64,000 bases of DNA from Tianweitania sediminis (GTDB taxonomy: Bacteria > Pseudomonadota > Alphaproteobacteria > Rhizobiales > Rhizobiaceae): NCBI RefSeq assembly GCF_017813335.1, contig NZ_JAGIYY010000002.1, positions 62,001-126,000 of the forward strand, read 5' to 3'. Both the position numbers and the translations under genes were made by a program. Below, piece after piece: positions 1 to 9,511 of this stretch (position 1 is its first letter; every line of letters starts with the position of its first letter). The notes under the pieces were generated by a model. The model was given only the letters and a program-made list of their open reading frames with translations, ran no database searches and was not told the DNA's origin.

Positions 1-1
1 C

Positions 2-373
2 GACATGTTGAGCGTGGCGACGATCTTCACCGCGACGCCCACTCGCGACGAGATGGAAAACTTCTTCCACTCGCGCACGGCCAATCGCGAAGGTTCGCGC
101 AACCTGACCGGCACGGCCGACCCCGCTGTGGACGCCCTTGTGGATGCCGTTGGGCGGGCGGAAAGCCGCGAAGCCTTGGGGATCGCCATGCGGGCGCTCG
201 ATCGGGTCTTGCGTGCACGCCGTGACTGGATACCAAACTGGTACGCGGCGAATCATCGGGCTGCGTTCTGGGACATGTTTGGCTACAAGGAGCCGAAACC
301 CGACTATGGTTTCCCGGTGGAGCGGCTCTGGTGGCTCGATGAAGCCAAGGCGAGAACGATCGGGAAAGCGTGA
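2..373 (+). CDS. yejA: C-terminal end of YejA-like periplasmic peptide-binding protein (partial)
   Basis: Only the last ~123 residues are in the window; the frame is already open at base 2, so the ATG at base 5 is an internal methionine. The tail (NPTRD-like polar stretch, then RRDWIPNWYAANHRAAFWD and a closing VERLWWLDE segment) looks like the end of a family 5 extracellular solute-binding protein of the YejA type. It would bind oligopeptides or microcin-C-like compounds in the periplasm and pass them to the permeases just downstream. The assignment rests on this tail plus the yejB, yejE and yejF genes that follow in the same direction with a 46-base gap. Confidence 0.8.
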   Translation, partial: DMLSVATIFTATPTRDEMENFFHSRTANREGSRNLTGTADPAVDALVDAVGRAESREALGIAMRALDRVLRARRDWIPNWYAANHRAAFWDMFGYKEPKPDYGFPVERLWWLDEAKARTIGKA

Positions 374-419
374 CGGAAGAAAGCTTGACGTACATCTCGA
401 TTGAGCGGCACGGCAGCTG

Positions 420-1505
420 ATGGGCGCTTATATCCTTCGGCGCCTGCTGCTGATGATCCCCACTATCTTCGGGATCATGGCAATCTCCTTTCTCGTGATC
501 CAGTTCGCGCCCGGCGGACCGGTGGAACAGGTGATCGCACGCCTGTCGGGGCAGGGCGGCGACATGATCTCCGGCGGCGGTTCGGATGCCGGCAACCAGA
601 GCGGCAGTGCCGTCGATGGCTCTCAATATCGCGGCGCGCAGGGGCTGGACCCGAACTTCATCGCGCAACTCGAACAACAGTTCGGCTTCGACAAGCCCTG
701 GTACGAGCGCTTTTTCGGAATGCTGTGGGATTACCTGCGCTTCGATTTCGGGGAAAGCTTCTTCCGCGACATCGCTGTTCTGGACCTGATCCTCGAAAAG
801 ATGCCGGTTTCGGTTTCGCTTGGGCTCTGGATCACGCTGATCTCCTATTCCATCTCCATTCCGCTCGGGATCCGAAAGGCAGTGCAGGACGGGTCGAGCT
901 TCGATGTCTGGACCTCGGGCATTGTGATCGTCGGCTATGCCATCCCCGGCTTCCTGTTTGCCATCATGCTGATGGTGCTGTTTGCCGGCGGGTCTTTTTT
1001 CGATTGGTTCCCGCTTCGCGGGCTGACGTCAGAAAACTTCGACCAGCTGTCCTGGCCGATGAAGATCGTCGACTATTTCTGGCACCTGGCGCTGCCGCTG
1101 ACGGCCATGGTGCTGTCGGCTTTCGCCACCACGACCTTGCTTACAAAGAACTCCTTTCTGGATGAAATCCGCAAGCAGTATGTCGTGACCGCGCGCGCCA
1201 AGGGCCTGTCGGAACGCCGCGTGCTTTACGGCCATGTTTTCCGCAACGCCATGCTGATCGTGATCGCGGGCTTTCCCGGCGCCTTCATATCCGCCTTTTT
1301 CACAGGCTCGCTCCTGATCGAAAACATCTTCTCGCTGGATGGCCTTGGCCTGCTTGGCTACCGCTCCGTGATCGACCGTGACTACCCGGTGGTGTTCGCC
1401 ACCCTCTTCATCTTCTCCCTGTTCGGACTTCTGGTCGGACTGCTGTCGGACCTGATCTACACCTGGATCGATCCCCGCATCGACTTTGAAAGCAGGGACG
1501 TTTGA
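420..1505 (+). CDS. yejB: YejB, ABC transporter inner-membrane permease
   Basis: 361 aa, the usual length for YejB. The N terminus [20 protein letters not shown] is the typical first membrane helix of DppB/OppB-type permeases and the GGP motif after it is conserved. The EAA-type cytoplasmic loop is recognisable as [20 protein letters not shown], which docks on the ATPase. Several hydrophobic segments follow to the end. It forms a heterodimer with YejE to import oligopeptides or microcin C. The ATG at 420 follows yejA closely, and the stop overlaps the start of yejE, so the genes are translationally coupled. Confidence 0.93.
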   Translation: MGAYILRRLLLMIPTIFGIMAISFLVIQFAPGGPVEQVIARLSGQGGDMISGGGSDAGNQSGSAVDGSQYRGAQGLDPNFIAQLEQQFGFDKPWYERFFGMLWDYLRFDFGESFFRDIAVLDLILEKMPVSVSLGLWITLISYSISIPLGIRKAVQDGSSFDVWTSGIVIVGYAIPGFLFAIMLMVLFAGGSFFDWFPLRGLTSENFDQLSWPMKIVDYFWHLALPLTAMVLSAFATTTLLTKNSFLDEIRKQYVVTARAKGLSERRVLYGHVFRNAMLIVIAGFPGAFISAFFTGSLLIENIFSLDGLGLLGYRSVIDRDYPVVFATLFIFSLFGLLVGLLSDLIYTWIDPRIDFESRDV

Positions 1506-2656
1506 TGTCGGAAATCCAGCTGAAAACAGAGGTGGAACGGGTTCGCAAGCAAACGGCGCGTCCCTGGCTGTCGCCTTTGAACGTCCGGCGCTGGCAGAAC
1601 TTCAAGGCGAATCGGCGGGGCTACTGGTCGCTGTGGATCTTCCTGCTGTTGTTCGTTTTGACGCTGTTTGCCGAACTGATCGCCAATGACCGACCCTTGC
1701 TTGCCTCCTACAAGGGCGAGTTGCTGGTGCCGGTAATGGTCGACTATCCGGAAGAAAAGTTCGGTGGCTTTTATGCCGTCACCGACTACCGCGATCCCTT
1801 CATCATGGAAGAGATCGAGGCGAACGGCTGGGTCTTGTGGCCGCCGATCCGGTATTCCTATTACACCGTGAACAACGAGATACCCGCCGCTGCTCCGGCC
1901 AAGCCCTCATGGCTCTACACAAAGGAAGAGCGATGCGCCCGCTATCCTCTGGGTGTGGAAGATCCGGGTTGTACGATCGGCAACTGGAACTGGCTCGGGA
2001 CGGATGACTCCGCCCGCGACGTCCTGGCGCGCGTGATCTACGGCTTCCGCATTTCCGTGCTGTTCGGGCTGGTTTTGACCTTGGCGTCGGCCGTGATCGG
2101 CGTGTCTGCGGGTGCCGTTCAGGGCTATTTCGGCGGCTGGACCGATCTCATCATGCAGCGCTTCATAGAGATCTGGTCAGCGATCCCCGTGCTTTACCTG
2201 ATCCTCATCATCTCGGCCGTTCTGCCGCCCGGTTTCTTTATCCTTCTGGGGATCATGCTGCTATTTTCCTGGGTGGCGTTCGTGGGCGTGGTGCGTGCCG
2301 AATTCCTGCGTGCGCGCAACTTCGAATACGTGAACGCCGCGCGCGCGTTGGGCGTTTCGAACCGCACCATCATGTCGCGGCACCTGTTGCCGAACGCCAT
2401 GGTGGCGACGCTGACCTTCCTTCCCTTCATCCTCAATGGGTCGATCACGACGCTGACCTCGTTGGATTTCCTGGGGCTGGGCCTACCGCCCGGAGCGCCG
2501 TCTCTGGGCGAACTCCTGAAGCAGGGCCAGCGCAACCTGACCGCCCCCTGGCTCGGCATCACCGGCTTCGTGACGCTCTCGATCATGTTGTCGCTGTTGA
2601 TCTTCATCGGCGAAGCGACGCGCGATGCCTTTGACCCGCGCAAGACGTTCCGGTGA
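1505..2656 (+). CDS. yejE: YejE, ABC transporter inner-membrane permease
   Basis: 383 aa. The ATG at 1505 forms a TGATG overlap with the yejB stop; a TTG one codon upstream also exists but is a worse choice. The protein has the long periplasmic insert after the first helix that is usual for YejE, then a DppC-type permease domain with the EAA loop YVNAARALGVSNRTIMSRHL and the ending FIGEATRDAFDPRKTF. It is the second permease half of the peptide importer, partner of YejB and served by YejF. Confidence 0.93.
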   Translation: MSEIQLKTEVERVRKQTARPWLSPLNVRRWQNFKANRRGYWSLWIFLLLFVLTLFAELIANDRPLLASYKGELLVPVMVDYPEEKFGGFYAVTDYRDPFIMEEIEANGWVLWPPIRYSYYTVNNEIPAAAPAKPSWLYTKEERCARYPLGVEDPGCTIGNWNWLGTDDSARDVLARVIYGFRISVLFGLVLTLASAVIGVSAGAVQGYFGGWTDLIMQRFIEIWSAIPVLYLILIISAVLPPGFFILLGIMLLFSWVAFVGVVRAEFLRARNFEYVNAARALGVSNRTIMSRHLLPNAMVATLTFLPFILNGSITTLTSLDFLGLGLPPGAPSLGELLKQGQRNLTAPWLGITGFVTLSIMLSLLIFIGEATRDAFDPRKTFR

Positions 2657-2660
2657 ACTG

Positions 2661-4295
2661 GTGAAAGAAAACGCGCCCCTTCTTTCCGTTCGCGACCTGT
2701 CGGTAGCCTTCAGCCAGGGCGATCAACGCACCACGGCGGTTGACCGTATTTCCTTCGACATTGCGCGCGGGGAAACGGTGGCGCTGGTTGGCGAATCCGG
2801 ATCCGGCAAATCCGTCACCGCTCTTTCTGTTCTGAAGCTGTTGCAATATCCAGCCGCTAGCCACCCGACGGGTCAGATCCTGTTCAAGGGTGCCGATCTC
2901 CTGGCCATGGATGGGCGTGAACTGCGCAAGGTGCGCGGCAACGACATCACCATGATCTTCCAGGAGCCGATGACGTCGCTGAACCCGCTTCATTCGATCG
3001 AGGACCAGATCGGTGAAATCCTGAAGCTGCATGGCGGCATGCGTGATGCCCAGGCGCGCGAGCGAACCCTTGAACTGCTGCGCGAAGTCGGCATCCGCGA
3101 GCCGGAAAAGCGCTTGTCGGCCTATCCCCATCAGCTTTCAGGGGGGCAGCGTCAGCGCGTGATGATTGCCATGGCACTGGCCAATCGTCCGCAGTTGTTG
3201 ATCGCCGATGAGCCGACCACCGCCCTTGACGTCACGGTTCAGGCGCAGATCCTCAAGCTGCTTCGTGAGCTCAAGGTGACGCATGGAATGTCGATGCTGT
3301 TCATCACCCATGATCTCGGGATCGTGCGCCGCATCGCCGACCGGGTCTGCGTGATGACGCGGGGCAAGATCGTGGAAGAAGGTCCGACTACGGAAATCTT
3401 CGGCGATCCGCAGCATGAATATACGCGCCATCTCCTTGCGGCCGAGCCCAAGGGAACGCCGCCGCCCGCGAACGCAACGGCAAAGACGGTGATGTCGGGC
3501 AAGGACGTGCGGGTCTGGTTTCCGATCAAGGAAGGCTTTTTCCGCAAGACCGTTGGTCATGTAAGGGCGGTTGATGGCATAGACGTGACGGTGAAGGCTG
3601 GCCAGACCCTGGGCGTGGTCGGCGAGTCCGGATCGGGAAAAACCACGCTCGGGCTGGCTCTGGCTCGGATGATTTCGTCCGAAGGGCAGATCGAATTCGA
3701 TGGCAGACCCATCGACCAGCTGTCCTTCAAGGAGATGCGGCCGTTGCGTCGCGAACTCCAGATCGTGTTCCAGGATCCCTTCGGTTCGCTCAGCCCGCGC
3801 ATGTCGGTCAGCGAGATCATCCAGGAAGGGCTGAGCATCCACGCGCCGGAGCTTTCGGCAGCCGAGCGCGATGCGCGCGTGGTGGATGTCCTGGGGGAGG
3901 TGGGCCTCGATCCGTCAACCCGGCACCGTTACCCGCATGAATTCTCCGGCGGCCAGCGCCAGCGAATTGCGATTGCCCGCGCCATGGTCTTGAAGCCGCG
4001 CTTCGTCATGCTCGATGAACCGACTTCGGCGCTGGACATGAGCGTGCAGGCCCAGGTCGTCGATCTCCTGCGCGACCTGCAAAAAAAGCATGACCTCGCC
4101 TACCTCTTCATCAGTCACGACCTCAAGGTCGTGCGCGCCCTCGCAAACGAGGTGGTCGTGATGCGCAACGGTGAAGTGGTCGAGCACGGAACGGCGGAAC
4201 AGATCTTCGACAACCCCCAAACCGATTACACGAAGGCTCTGATCGCAGCTGCCTTCAAGATCGAAGCGCCGGCCGACAGCGACGTCAGCGAGTAA
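2661..4295 (+). CDS. yejF: YejF, double ATP-binding subunit of the peptide importer
   Basis: 544 aa with two complete ABC ATPase domains in one chain. The first has Walker A GESGSGKS, signature LSGGQRQR and LLIADEPTTALD. The second has GESGSGKT, FSGGQRQR and FVMLDEPTSALD. It powers the YejBE permease. The start is taken as GTG 2661, just past the yejE stop, giving MKENAPLLSVRDLSVAF as in relatives. An in-frame ATG at 2625 inside yejE would add 12 residues (MPLTRARRSGEL) that look like a shadow of yejE. No terminator separates it from the next gene. Confidence 0.92.
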   Translation: MKENAPLLSVRDLSVAFSQGDQRTTAVDRISFDIARGETVALVGESGSGKSVTALSVLKLLQYPAASHPTGQILFKGADLLAMDGRELRKVRGNDITMIFQEPMTSLNPLHSIEDQIGEILKLHGGMRDAQARERTLELLREVGIREPEKRLSAYPHQLSGGQRQRVMIAMALANRPQLLIADEPTTALDVTVQAQILKLLRELKVTHGMSMLFITHDLGIVRRIADRVCVMTRGKIVEEGPTTEIFGDPQHEYTRHLLAAEPKGTPPPANATAKTVMSGKDVRVWFPIKEGFFRKTVGHVRAVDGIDVTVKAGQTLGVVGESGSGKTTLGLALARMISSEGQIEFDGRPIDQLSFKEMRPLRRELQIVFQDPFGSLSPRMSVSEIIQEGLSIHAPELSAAERDARVVDVLGEVGLDPSTRHRYPHEFSGGQRQRIAIARAMVLKPRFVMLDEPTSALDMSVQAQVVDLLRDLQKKHDLAYLFISHDLKVVRALANEVVVMRNGEVVEHGTAEQIFDNPQTDYTKALIAAAFKIEAPADSDVSE

Positions 4296-4308
4296 CGGAA
4301 GTGTTTTC

Positions 4309-5262
4309 ATGAGCGAAGCGGAACGTGGCCGCATCCTGTTTGCCGCCACCGGCACGGATACCGATCTTTGGGTAGATATTCTGGGGCAAACGGGGCGCGA
4401 AGTAACGGTTGAGCCGGACGGGGCGCAGGATCCCTCGATCCATTATGCCGTGGTGTGGCGGCAACCTCAGAGCATCCTCAACCGGCTGCCGAACCTGAAG
4501 GCGATTTTCTCGTTAGGCGCGGGCGTGGACCACGTCTTGAACGATCCGACCCTTCCCGATCTGCCGATCGTTCGGGTCGTGTCCGAAAATCTGACCCAGT
4601 ACATGGTCGAATACGTCGTTTGGCGTGTCATGGACCACCATCGCCGGGGGGGGGAATACCGCGCCGCGCAGGCCGTGGGTGAATGGAAGGAGTTCGATCA
4701 GCCGGTTTCGTCCGGCGTCAGCGTCGGCTTCATGGGACTGGGCGAACTCGGAGGCTCAGCAGCGCGTGCGCTTGCTCCGCTAGGGTTCAAGTTGAACGGG
4801 TGGAGCCGCCGCCGGGCAGCCGTGGAGGGCGTCACCACCTTCGCAGGACCGGACGAACTGCAGCCGTTCCTGTCTGAAACGGACATACTTGTCGTTCTCC
4901 TGCCCCTCACAGCCGGGACCCACGGCATCATCGACTACCGCGTGCTGTCGTCCTTGCGGCGAGACAACCTCATAGGCGGGGCTGTCTTGATCAACGCGGG
5001 ACGCGGCGGCCTGCAAAAGGAAGCCGATATCCTGCGGGCGCTGGAAGATGGCAGCCTCAAGGAAGCCAGCCTCGACGTGTTCGAGGTCGAGCCCCTGCCG
5101 GCTGCATCACCGTTGTGGACGCACCCGAGGGTGTTCATCACGCCGCATGCCGCCGCACCATCCGATCCCCGAGAAGTCGTGCGTCCGATGCTGGCGCAGA
5201 TGGATTCCTATGATCGCGGCGAACCGCTCCAGCATCTGGTTGATCGCGCAGCTGGATACTAA
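4309..5262 (+). CDS. ghrA: D-2-hydroxyacid dehydrogenase, glyoxylate/hydroxypyruvate reductase A type
   Basis: 317 aa, the length of GhrA-type NAD(P)H-dependent 2-hydroxyacid dehydrogenases, which reduce glyoxylate and hydroxypyruvate in the cytoplasm. The N-terminal half has SLGAGVDH. The Rossmann fold has GLGELGGSAARAL. The catalytic Arg lies in INAGRGG, the Glu in DVFEVEPLP and the His in ITPHAAAP. It starts 13 bases after yejF behind a GGAAG ribosome site, so it is probably cotranscribed with the transporter. Substrate specificity cannot be read from the sequence. Confidence 0.85.
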   Translation: MSEAERGRILFAATGTDTDLWVDILGQTGREVTVEPDGAQDPSIHYAVVWRQPQSILNRLPNLKAIFSLGAGVDHVLNDPTLPDLPIVRVVSENLTQYMVEYVVWRVMDHHRRGGEYRAAQAVGEWKEFDQPVSSGVSVGFMGLGELGGSAARALAPLGFKLNGWSRRRAAVEGVTTFAGPDELQPFLSETDILVVLLPLTAGTHGIIDYRVLSSLRRDNLIGGAVLINAGRGGLQKEADILRALEDGSLKEASLDVFEVEPLPAASPLWTHPRVFITPHAAAPSDPREVVRPMLAQMDSYDRGEPLQHLVDRAAGY

Positions 5263-5291
5263 AAAAGCCCGCCGAAATGGCGGGCTTTTTT
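5261..5291. terminator. Bidirectional intrinsic terminator
   Basis: Perfect 13-bp inverted repeat AAAAAAGCCCGCC / GGCGGGCTTTTTT around a 5-base loop. It has an A-run on one side and a T-run on the other, so it can stop both the yej-ghrA transcript and the oncoming OmpA-family transcript. Confidence 0.9.
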
Positions 5292-5308
5292 GTTTCTTCG
5301 TCCGACGC

Positions 5309-7426
5309 TTACCGGGCGCTTGCAGTGGCCGGTGAAACCAGCGGCGTGATGCGCCGGATCGCCACGCGCCGGTTTTCACGCTCATCACCGCCCGTGTTGA
5401 TCTTGAGGTAACGCTCGCCATAACCCTGCGTCGACAGGTTTTCCGGCGGGATCTCAAAATACTGGGTCAAGGCCGCGGCAACGCTTTCCGCCCGCTGGTC
5501 CGAAAGCACGAGGTTGGACTGGTCGCTGCCCACTGCATCGGTATGCCCTTCGATCAGGAAGGTTTCGGCCGGGTTCTGTTCAAGCAGGCGCAGCATGCCT
5601 TCGGCAACCCCCTGCAACCGATCGATCTGGTCATCCCGGATCTCGGCGGAGCCCGTGTCGAAGGTCAGGGTGTCGAGATCCACGCGACGCACCGTGTCAC
5701 GGATGCGCGCAGACCGCTTCACCTCGTCCACCGAATAAAGGCGCTGGATCTTTTCGACCGGAGGCTGATCGAGGAAGTCGTAGTAGCGATCGGGATCCTC
5801 CACGACGCCGGCGTCGAGAATATACTCGTTTGCCGGGATGGAAAGCCGCAGCGGCGGCAGGTCTTCACCCGGATCGCGCCACTCGCGCACACGGTCGTAG
5901 TCGTCTTCCTGAACATAATAGAGCACGTATTCGCGATTGTCCGGCTCGATACGCGAGCGCCGGATGACGTCGCCATACCGATTGCGGATCGTCACCACCT
6001 GCACGCCGTTGGAGCGCACGATGGTTTCACGCGTCCGGCCGCGTGGCAGCTCTTCGTAATATACGTCGCGCGCGTTGCGGGTCAGGCGCGGCCGATCAGA
6101 GCTTTCCACATAGGTTTCGTTGCCGAAGTTTAGGATGATGCGGTTGTCGAGTTCGCGAACCACGTCTACGCCTTCTCGACGCTCGCCACGGAAGGGGCGA
6201 TCGCGATCCACCTGGATGCGCTCACCCCGTTCTTCCCGAGCTGAACGAATCTGATCCAGCGGGATCACCGTGGTTTGCGCAGCGGCATCCGAAGCGGGAG
6301 CGGGCTGTGCGGGTGCTTGTGTGGCAGCGGCTGCCGGAGCCTGAGGGGCTGCAGCAGGCGCTAGGCCCTGTGCCTGGCCACCGTCAGTGGCAGGCTGCGG
6401 CTTGGCGCTGTCGAGCACCGGTGCGGCATTCTCCGGCAAGGGTGAAGACGCCTGAGGAACAGGCGTTTCGCCCTGCTGCGCCGGTTGTTCAGCCTGCTGG
6501 CGGGCCGGAGCGGACTGGATCTGCGTCGGCTGCGAGGCATCGGCCGGGGCAACGGCCTCACCGGCAGGCGCCGCCTCAGTCGGCGTTGCTGCACCCTGTG
6601 CGTCACCGGTTCGCCGCTGCCGATCCCGACGCATGCGCTCGGCACCGCTTTGTGCGCCGTCTTCGGTCGCAGCAGGGGCATCCGGCTGTGCCGTGGGAGC
6701 CGTTTCAGGCTGTGGCGTGTCGGGGCTTGTTTGCGGAGCGGCATCCGCAGGTGCGGGTGCGGCAGGCGTTTCGCTTGGCTGCTCGCTTTGCGCGGCTGGT
6801 GCAGTTTCGGCTGGCGTTTCGCTTGGCTGCTCGCTTTGTGCGGCAGGTGCAGTTTCGGCTGGCGCTTGTTCGCCCCCTGTTTGCTGCTGGCGATCCTCCC
6901 GCATCCGGTCGGCGCCGGTTTCGGCACTTGTTCCAGCATCGGCGGGCTGCTCTGAACTGCTCGGAGCCGCTTCAGGCGTAGCCTGCGGCTGTTCGGCAGC
7001 CGGTTCCTCGGCCTGCGGTTGCGCCGGTTCAGGCTGCGCCTCCGCTTCCGGCTGAGCCGGTTCTGGGTCGGCGGGCGCGGGTTCTGGCTGCGCTTCCGGT
7101 TCCGGCTGCGGCTCTGGCTGCTGCGCTTCTGGTTCTGGCTGCGGTTCTGGCTCGGCCTGCGGCTCGGGTGCCGCGGCTTCCGGCTGTGCTTCTTGTTGCG
7201 GAGCCTCTTCCGCCGCGGGTGCTTCTTCCTGCGCGGGGGCTTCTTCCTGCTGCGGGACGATCTCTTCCGCTGGCTGGCTTTCTCCTTCTGCCTGCGCCAA
7301 AATCAGCGGCAGGTCAGCAGGCTTAATCGGGGCGGTCGCTGTTCCGGGAGCCGCTGTTGCACTCAGCGGTCCGGCCATCAGCAAGGCAAGGGCGGTCCCG
7401 GCCAAGATGCTTTTTTGGCTTTTCAT
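5309..7426 (-). CDS. OmpA-family outer-membrane/peptidoglycan-binding protein with very long Pro/Ala/Gln/Glu-rich region
   Basis: 705 aa. The start is the ATG at 7426, 7 bases after AGGAG; an upstream in-frame start at 7453 lacks such a site. A signal peptide (MKSQKSILAGTALALLMAGP) is followed by about 370 residues dominated by P, A, Q and E with repeated SEQPSETPAE and RMRxDRQ units. A middle domain of ~160 residues precedes a C-terminal OmpA-like domain (TFDTGSAEI ... EGHTDAVGSDQSN ... LSDQRAESVAAAL) that should bind peptidoglycan. The long disordered arm probably spans or fills the periplasm. It is transcribed towards ghrA and ends at a shared terminator. Confidence 0.85.
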   Translation of the reverse strand: MKSQKSILAGTALALLMAGPLSATAAPGTATAPIKPADLPLILAQAEGESQPAEEIVPQQEEAPAQEEAPAAEEAPQQEAQPEAAAPEPQAEPEPQPEPEAQQPEPQPEPEAQPEPAPADPEPAQPEAEAQPEPAQPQAEEPAAEQPQATPEAAPSSSEQPADAGTSAETGADRMREDRQQQTGGEQAPAETAPAAQSEQPSETPAETAPAAQSEQPSETPAAPAPADAAPQTSPDTPQPETAPTAQPDAPAATEDGAQSGAERMRRDRQRRTGDAQGAATPTEAAPAGEAVAPADASQPTQIQSAPARQQAEQPAQQGETPVPQASSPLPENAAPVLDSAKPQPATDGGQAQGLAPAAAPQAPAAAATQAPAQPAPASDAAAQTTVIPLDQIRSAREERGERIQVDRDRPFRGERREGVDVVRELDNRIILNFGNETYVESSDRPRLTRNARDVYYEELPRGRTRETIVRSNGVQVVTIRNRYGDVIRRSRIEPDNREYVLYYVQEDDYDRVREWRDPGEDLPPLRLSIPANEYILDAGVVEDPDRYYDFLDQPPVEKIQRLYSVDEVKRSARIRDTVRRVDLDTLTFDTGSAEIRDDQIDRLQGVAEGMLRLLEQNPAETFLIEGHTDAVGSDQSNLVLSDQRAESVAAALTQYFEIPPENLSTQGYGERYLKINTGGDERENRRVAIRRITPLVSPATASAR
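6765..6860. repeat. Two tandem 48-bp units inside the OmpA-family gene
   Basis: Copies at 6765-6812 and 6813-6860 are nearly identical (differences at two positions). They encode a repeated 16-residue P/A/E/S unit in the disordered arm. The reading frame is kept. Confidence 0.9.
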
Positions 7427-7576
7427 GCCAAACTCCTTTTGGTTTCGTCCCATCGGCTCTCAAATGGAGCAACGCTCCCTCAGTTCCACTTTTGTCGCCT
7501 GAACTTTCGCTGAACCTCCCGTTCAGATTGCCGGCCGAGGGGCGGTGGCCTTGATCTTGACCTGTTGCAGGCGCAC

Positions 7577-8032
7577 ATGCGGCAAATGGACGAACCTTTC
7601 TGGAAAACCAAAACGCTGGAAGCGATGACGCTCGGCGAGTGGGAATCGTTGTGCGACGGCTGCGGCAAATGCTGTCTTGCCAAGCTCGAAGACGAGGACA
7701 CGGCCGAGATCTACTGGACAAGCGTTGCGTGCCGCCTGTTCGACGCTGGCACATGCCAGTGCAGCAACTATCTCGATCGCAAGCGCCATGTTCCCGATTG
7801 CGTGCAACTGACACCTCAAAAGGTGCGGGAAATCGACTGGCTTCCCAGGACCTGCGCTTACAAGCTGGTGGCGGAGGGCAAGGACCTGCCGCAATGGCAC
7901 CATCTTATTTCCGGGAGCCGCGAGGCCGTTCATGCCGCAGGAATTTCGATGAAGGACCGCGTCACAGCGCTGGAAAGCGACCTCGCGGAAGACGAAGACT
8001 ACTTCGACCATATGCTCGATGAGCAGCCCTGA
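7577..8032 (+). CDS. YcgN-family cysteine-cluster protein
   Basis: About 151 aa, matching the YcgN/UPF0260 family. N-terminal [19 protein letters not shown], the cluster [17 protein letters not shown], then [14 protein letters not shown] and [16 protein letters not shown] and AEGKDLP are all family hallmarks. The conserved cysteines suggest metal or Fe-S binding, but the biochemical role of the family is not established. A TTG at 7565 and an ATG at 7586 are alternative starts. It runs divergently from the OmpA-family gene. Confidence 0.85.
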   Translation: MRQMDEPFWKTKTLEAMTLGEWESLCDGCGKCCLAKLEDEDTAEIYWTSVACRLFDAGTCQCSNYLDRKRHVPDCVQLTPQKVREIDWLPRTCAYKLVAEGKDLPQWHHLISGSREAVHAAGISMKDRVTALESDLAEDEDYFDHMLDEQP

Positions 8033-8151
8033 GGACAGTGTCTGAGCCGATCACACCGGGTGAACGGCGTGTGAATGCGTGGTTCCCGGTCGGTTCATGT
8101 CGAACATGGCAAATCGTTTCCATCGCTGCTGATCACGAGGAAACGCACTTC

Positions 8152-8478
8152 ATGTTCAAGACCATCCAGACTGCCGCTCTGTCGCTGGCCGTTGTACTTG
8201 GGGGCTTTGCAGTCGCTCCGTCGGTCGCACAGGCCGGTTCGTTGCACATCACGGTTGCTCCCGAAGCCGTTCAATACCGATACGAGCGTGAGCGGCCCCG
8301 TGTCCGCGGTCGCGAATGCACAGCCAATCGCGCGGTCGAGAAAGCGTGGAAGCTCGGCATCAACCGGCCGCGTGTCACCCGCGTTGCGCGCAACACCATT
8401 GCCGTCCGCGGTTACCAGCGCGGCGAGCGCGTGCGGATCGTGTTTGCCCGAGCCCCGAACTGTCCTGTGATCCGCTAA
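8152..8478 (+). CDS. Small secreted basic protein, function unknown
   Basis: 108 aa. The ATG at 8152 has GAGGAAA upstream and gives a clean signal peptide (MFKTIQTAALSLAVVLGGFA ... AQA); the longer open frame from 8038 would bury this signal. The mature ~80 residues are rich in Arg (RYERERPRVRGRE) with two cysteines (REC and PNC) that could form a disulfide. It resembles short periplasmic proteins common in Hyphomicrobiales, but I do not recognise a characterised family. Confidence 0.7.
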   Translation: MFKTIQTAALSLAVVLGGFAVAPSVAQAGSLHITVAPEAVQYRYERERPRVRGRECTANRAVEKAWKLGINRPRVTRVARNTIAVRGYQRGERVRIVFARAPNCPVIR

Positions 8479-8499
8479 GGACCGTTCGAACTCGGGCAG

Positions 8500-8531
8500 A
8501 AAAGGCCGGTGGAGCAATCCGCCGGCCTTTT
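8500..8531. terminator. Bidirectional intrinsic terminator
   Basis: Inverted repeat AAAAGGCCGG / CCGGCCTTTT spaced by 12 bases. It lies between the convergent small secreted protein gene and nudC. Confidence 0.8.
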
Positions 8532-8542
8532 CCTTATCCGCG

Positions 8543-9484
8543 CTAGGGATTATCGGCCCAGAAGCGGATCAGATGGCTGGCAATTGCGCCCTTGGGCGGC
8601 ACGGTCAGCCCATCCGGATGCGTATTGGCGATCATCGCCTGTAGGTCGGCTCGGGAAAACCACCGGCAATCCTCAAGCTCCAGGGCGTCGTGTTGGATCT
8701 GGAGGCTCAACGCCTCGCCAAAGCAGCCAATCATCAGGGAATGGGGAAACGGCCAAGGCTGGCTGGCGTGGTAGGCCACACGACCCACGCGAATGCCGGA
8801 TTCCTCCAGCGTTTCCCGCCGCACGGCATTCTCGATCGTTTCACCCGGTTCAATGAAGCCTGCCAGGGTGGAAAACATGCCGGGTGCGAAATGCGGGCTG
8901 CGGCCGAGCAGGCATGCATCCTCCGTCACCGTCAGCATGATCGCGACGGGATCTGTGCGCGGAAAGAGTTCGGCCGCGCAATGGGAGCAAACCCGCTTGT
9001 AACCGCCGCTCCGGCTCAGCGTCGAGTGACCGCATCGGCCGCAAAAGCGATGCGTGCGGTTCCAGGCCATCAACGAAGCGGCTTGCGCAAGCGCCCCGAG
9101 CTCCGCCGGATCGATCAGGCCATGCATGTAGATCGACCGGTGGTCGATGGCCTTCAGCCCGTCTGGCAGCGTGTCGAGATCCAGTGGAAGGTCGATGGCA
9201 AGCAGCGGACCGGCCGGTGACGTGCCGAGGTAAAGCGCATCCTCGGTTTTGCCGCCGAGCTGATGGCACTCATCAGCAGAAAACAGCGGAGAAAACACCC
9301 CGTTGTTCATGTGGAGCAGCAACTTTGGCCCGCAAAGCAGCAACAATCGCGCGCGGGCATCGCTGAGAGCGGCGGCAACGCAATCATCCGCGCGGGTTTC
9401 GGACTGACGGTCCAGAATGTTGCCGGCAAAGCCGACAAAAGAACTCGCCTCGTGTTGAGGTTGATCGAACAGGAAAAAGGGCAT
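8543..9484 (-). CDS. nudC: NAD+ diphosphatase / NAD-cap decapping enzyme NudC
   Basis: 313 aa. Four zinc-ribbon cysteines (C148, C151, C166, C169) precede a Nudix domain whose box begins at G209 (GFIEPGETIENAVRRETLEE). The NudC-specific motif SQPWPFPHSLM follows. It hydrolyses NAD(H) to NMN(H) and AMP, and family members remove NAD caps from RNA. It lies just upstream of a HIT-family gene in the same direction. Confidence 0.93.
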   Translation of the reverse strand: MPFFLFDQPQHEASSFVGFAGNILDRQSETRADDCVAAALSDARARLLLLCGPKLLLHMNNGVFSPLFSADECHQLGGKTEDALYLGTSPAGPLLAIDLPLDLDTLPDGLKAIDHRSIYMHGLIDPAELGALAQAASLMAWNRTHRFCGRCGHSTLSRSGGYKRVCSHCAAELFPRTDPVAIMLTVTEDACLLGRSPHFAPGMFSTLAGFIEPGETIENAVRRETLEESGIRVGRVAYHASQPWPFPHSLMIGCFGEALSLQIQHDALELEDCRWFSRADLQAMIANTHPDGLTVPPKGAIASHLIRFWADNP

Positions 9485-9511
9485 GCCTGGAGGCTCCGAA
9501 ACGCGCTGAGC

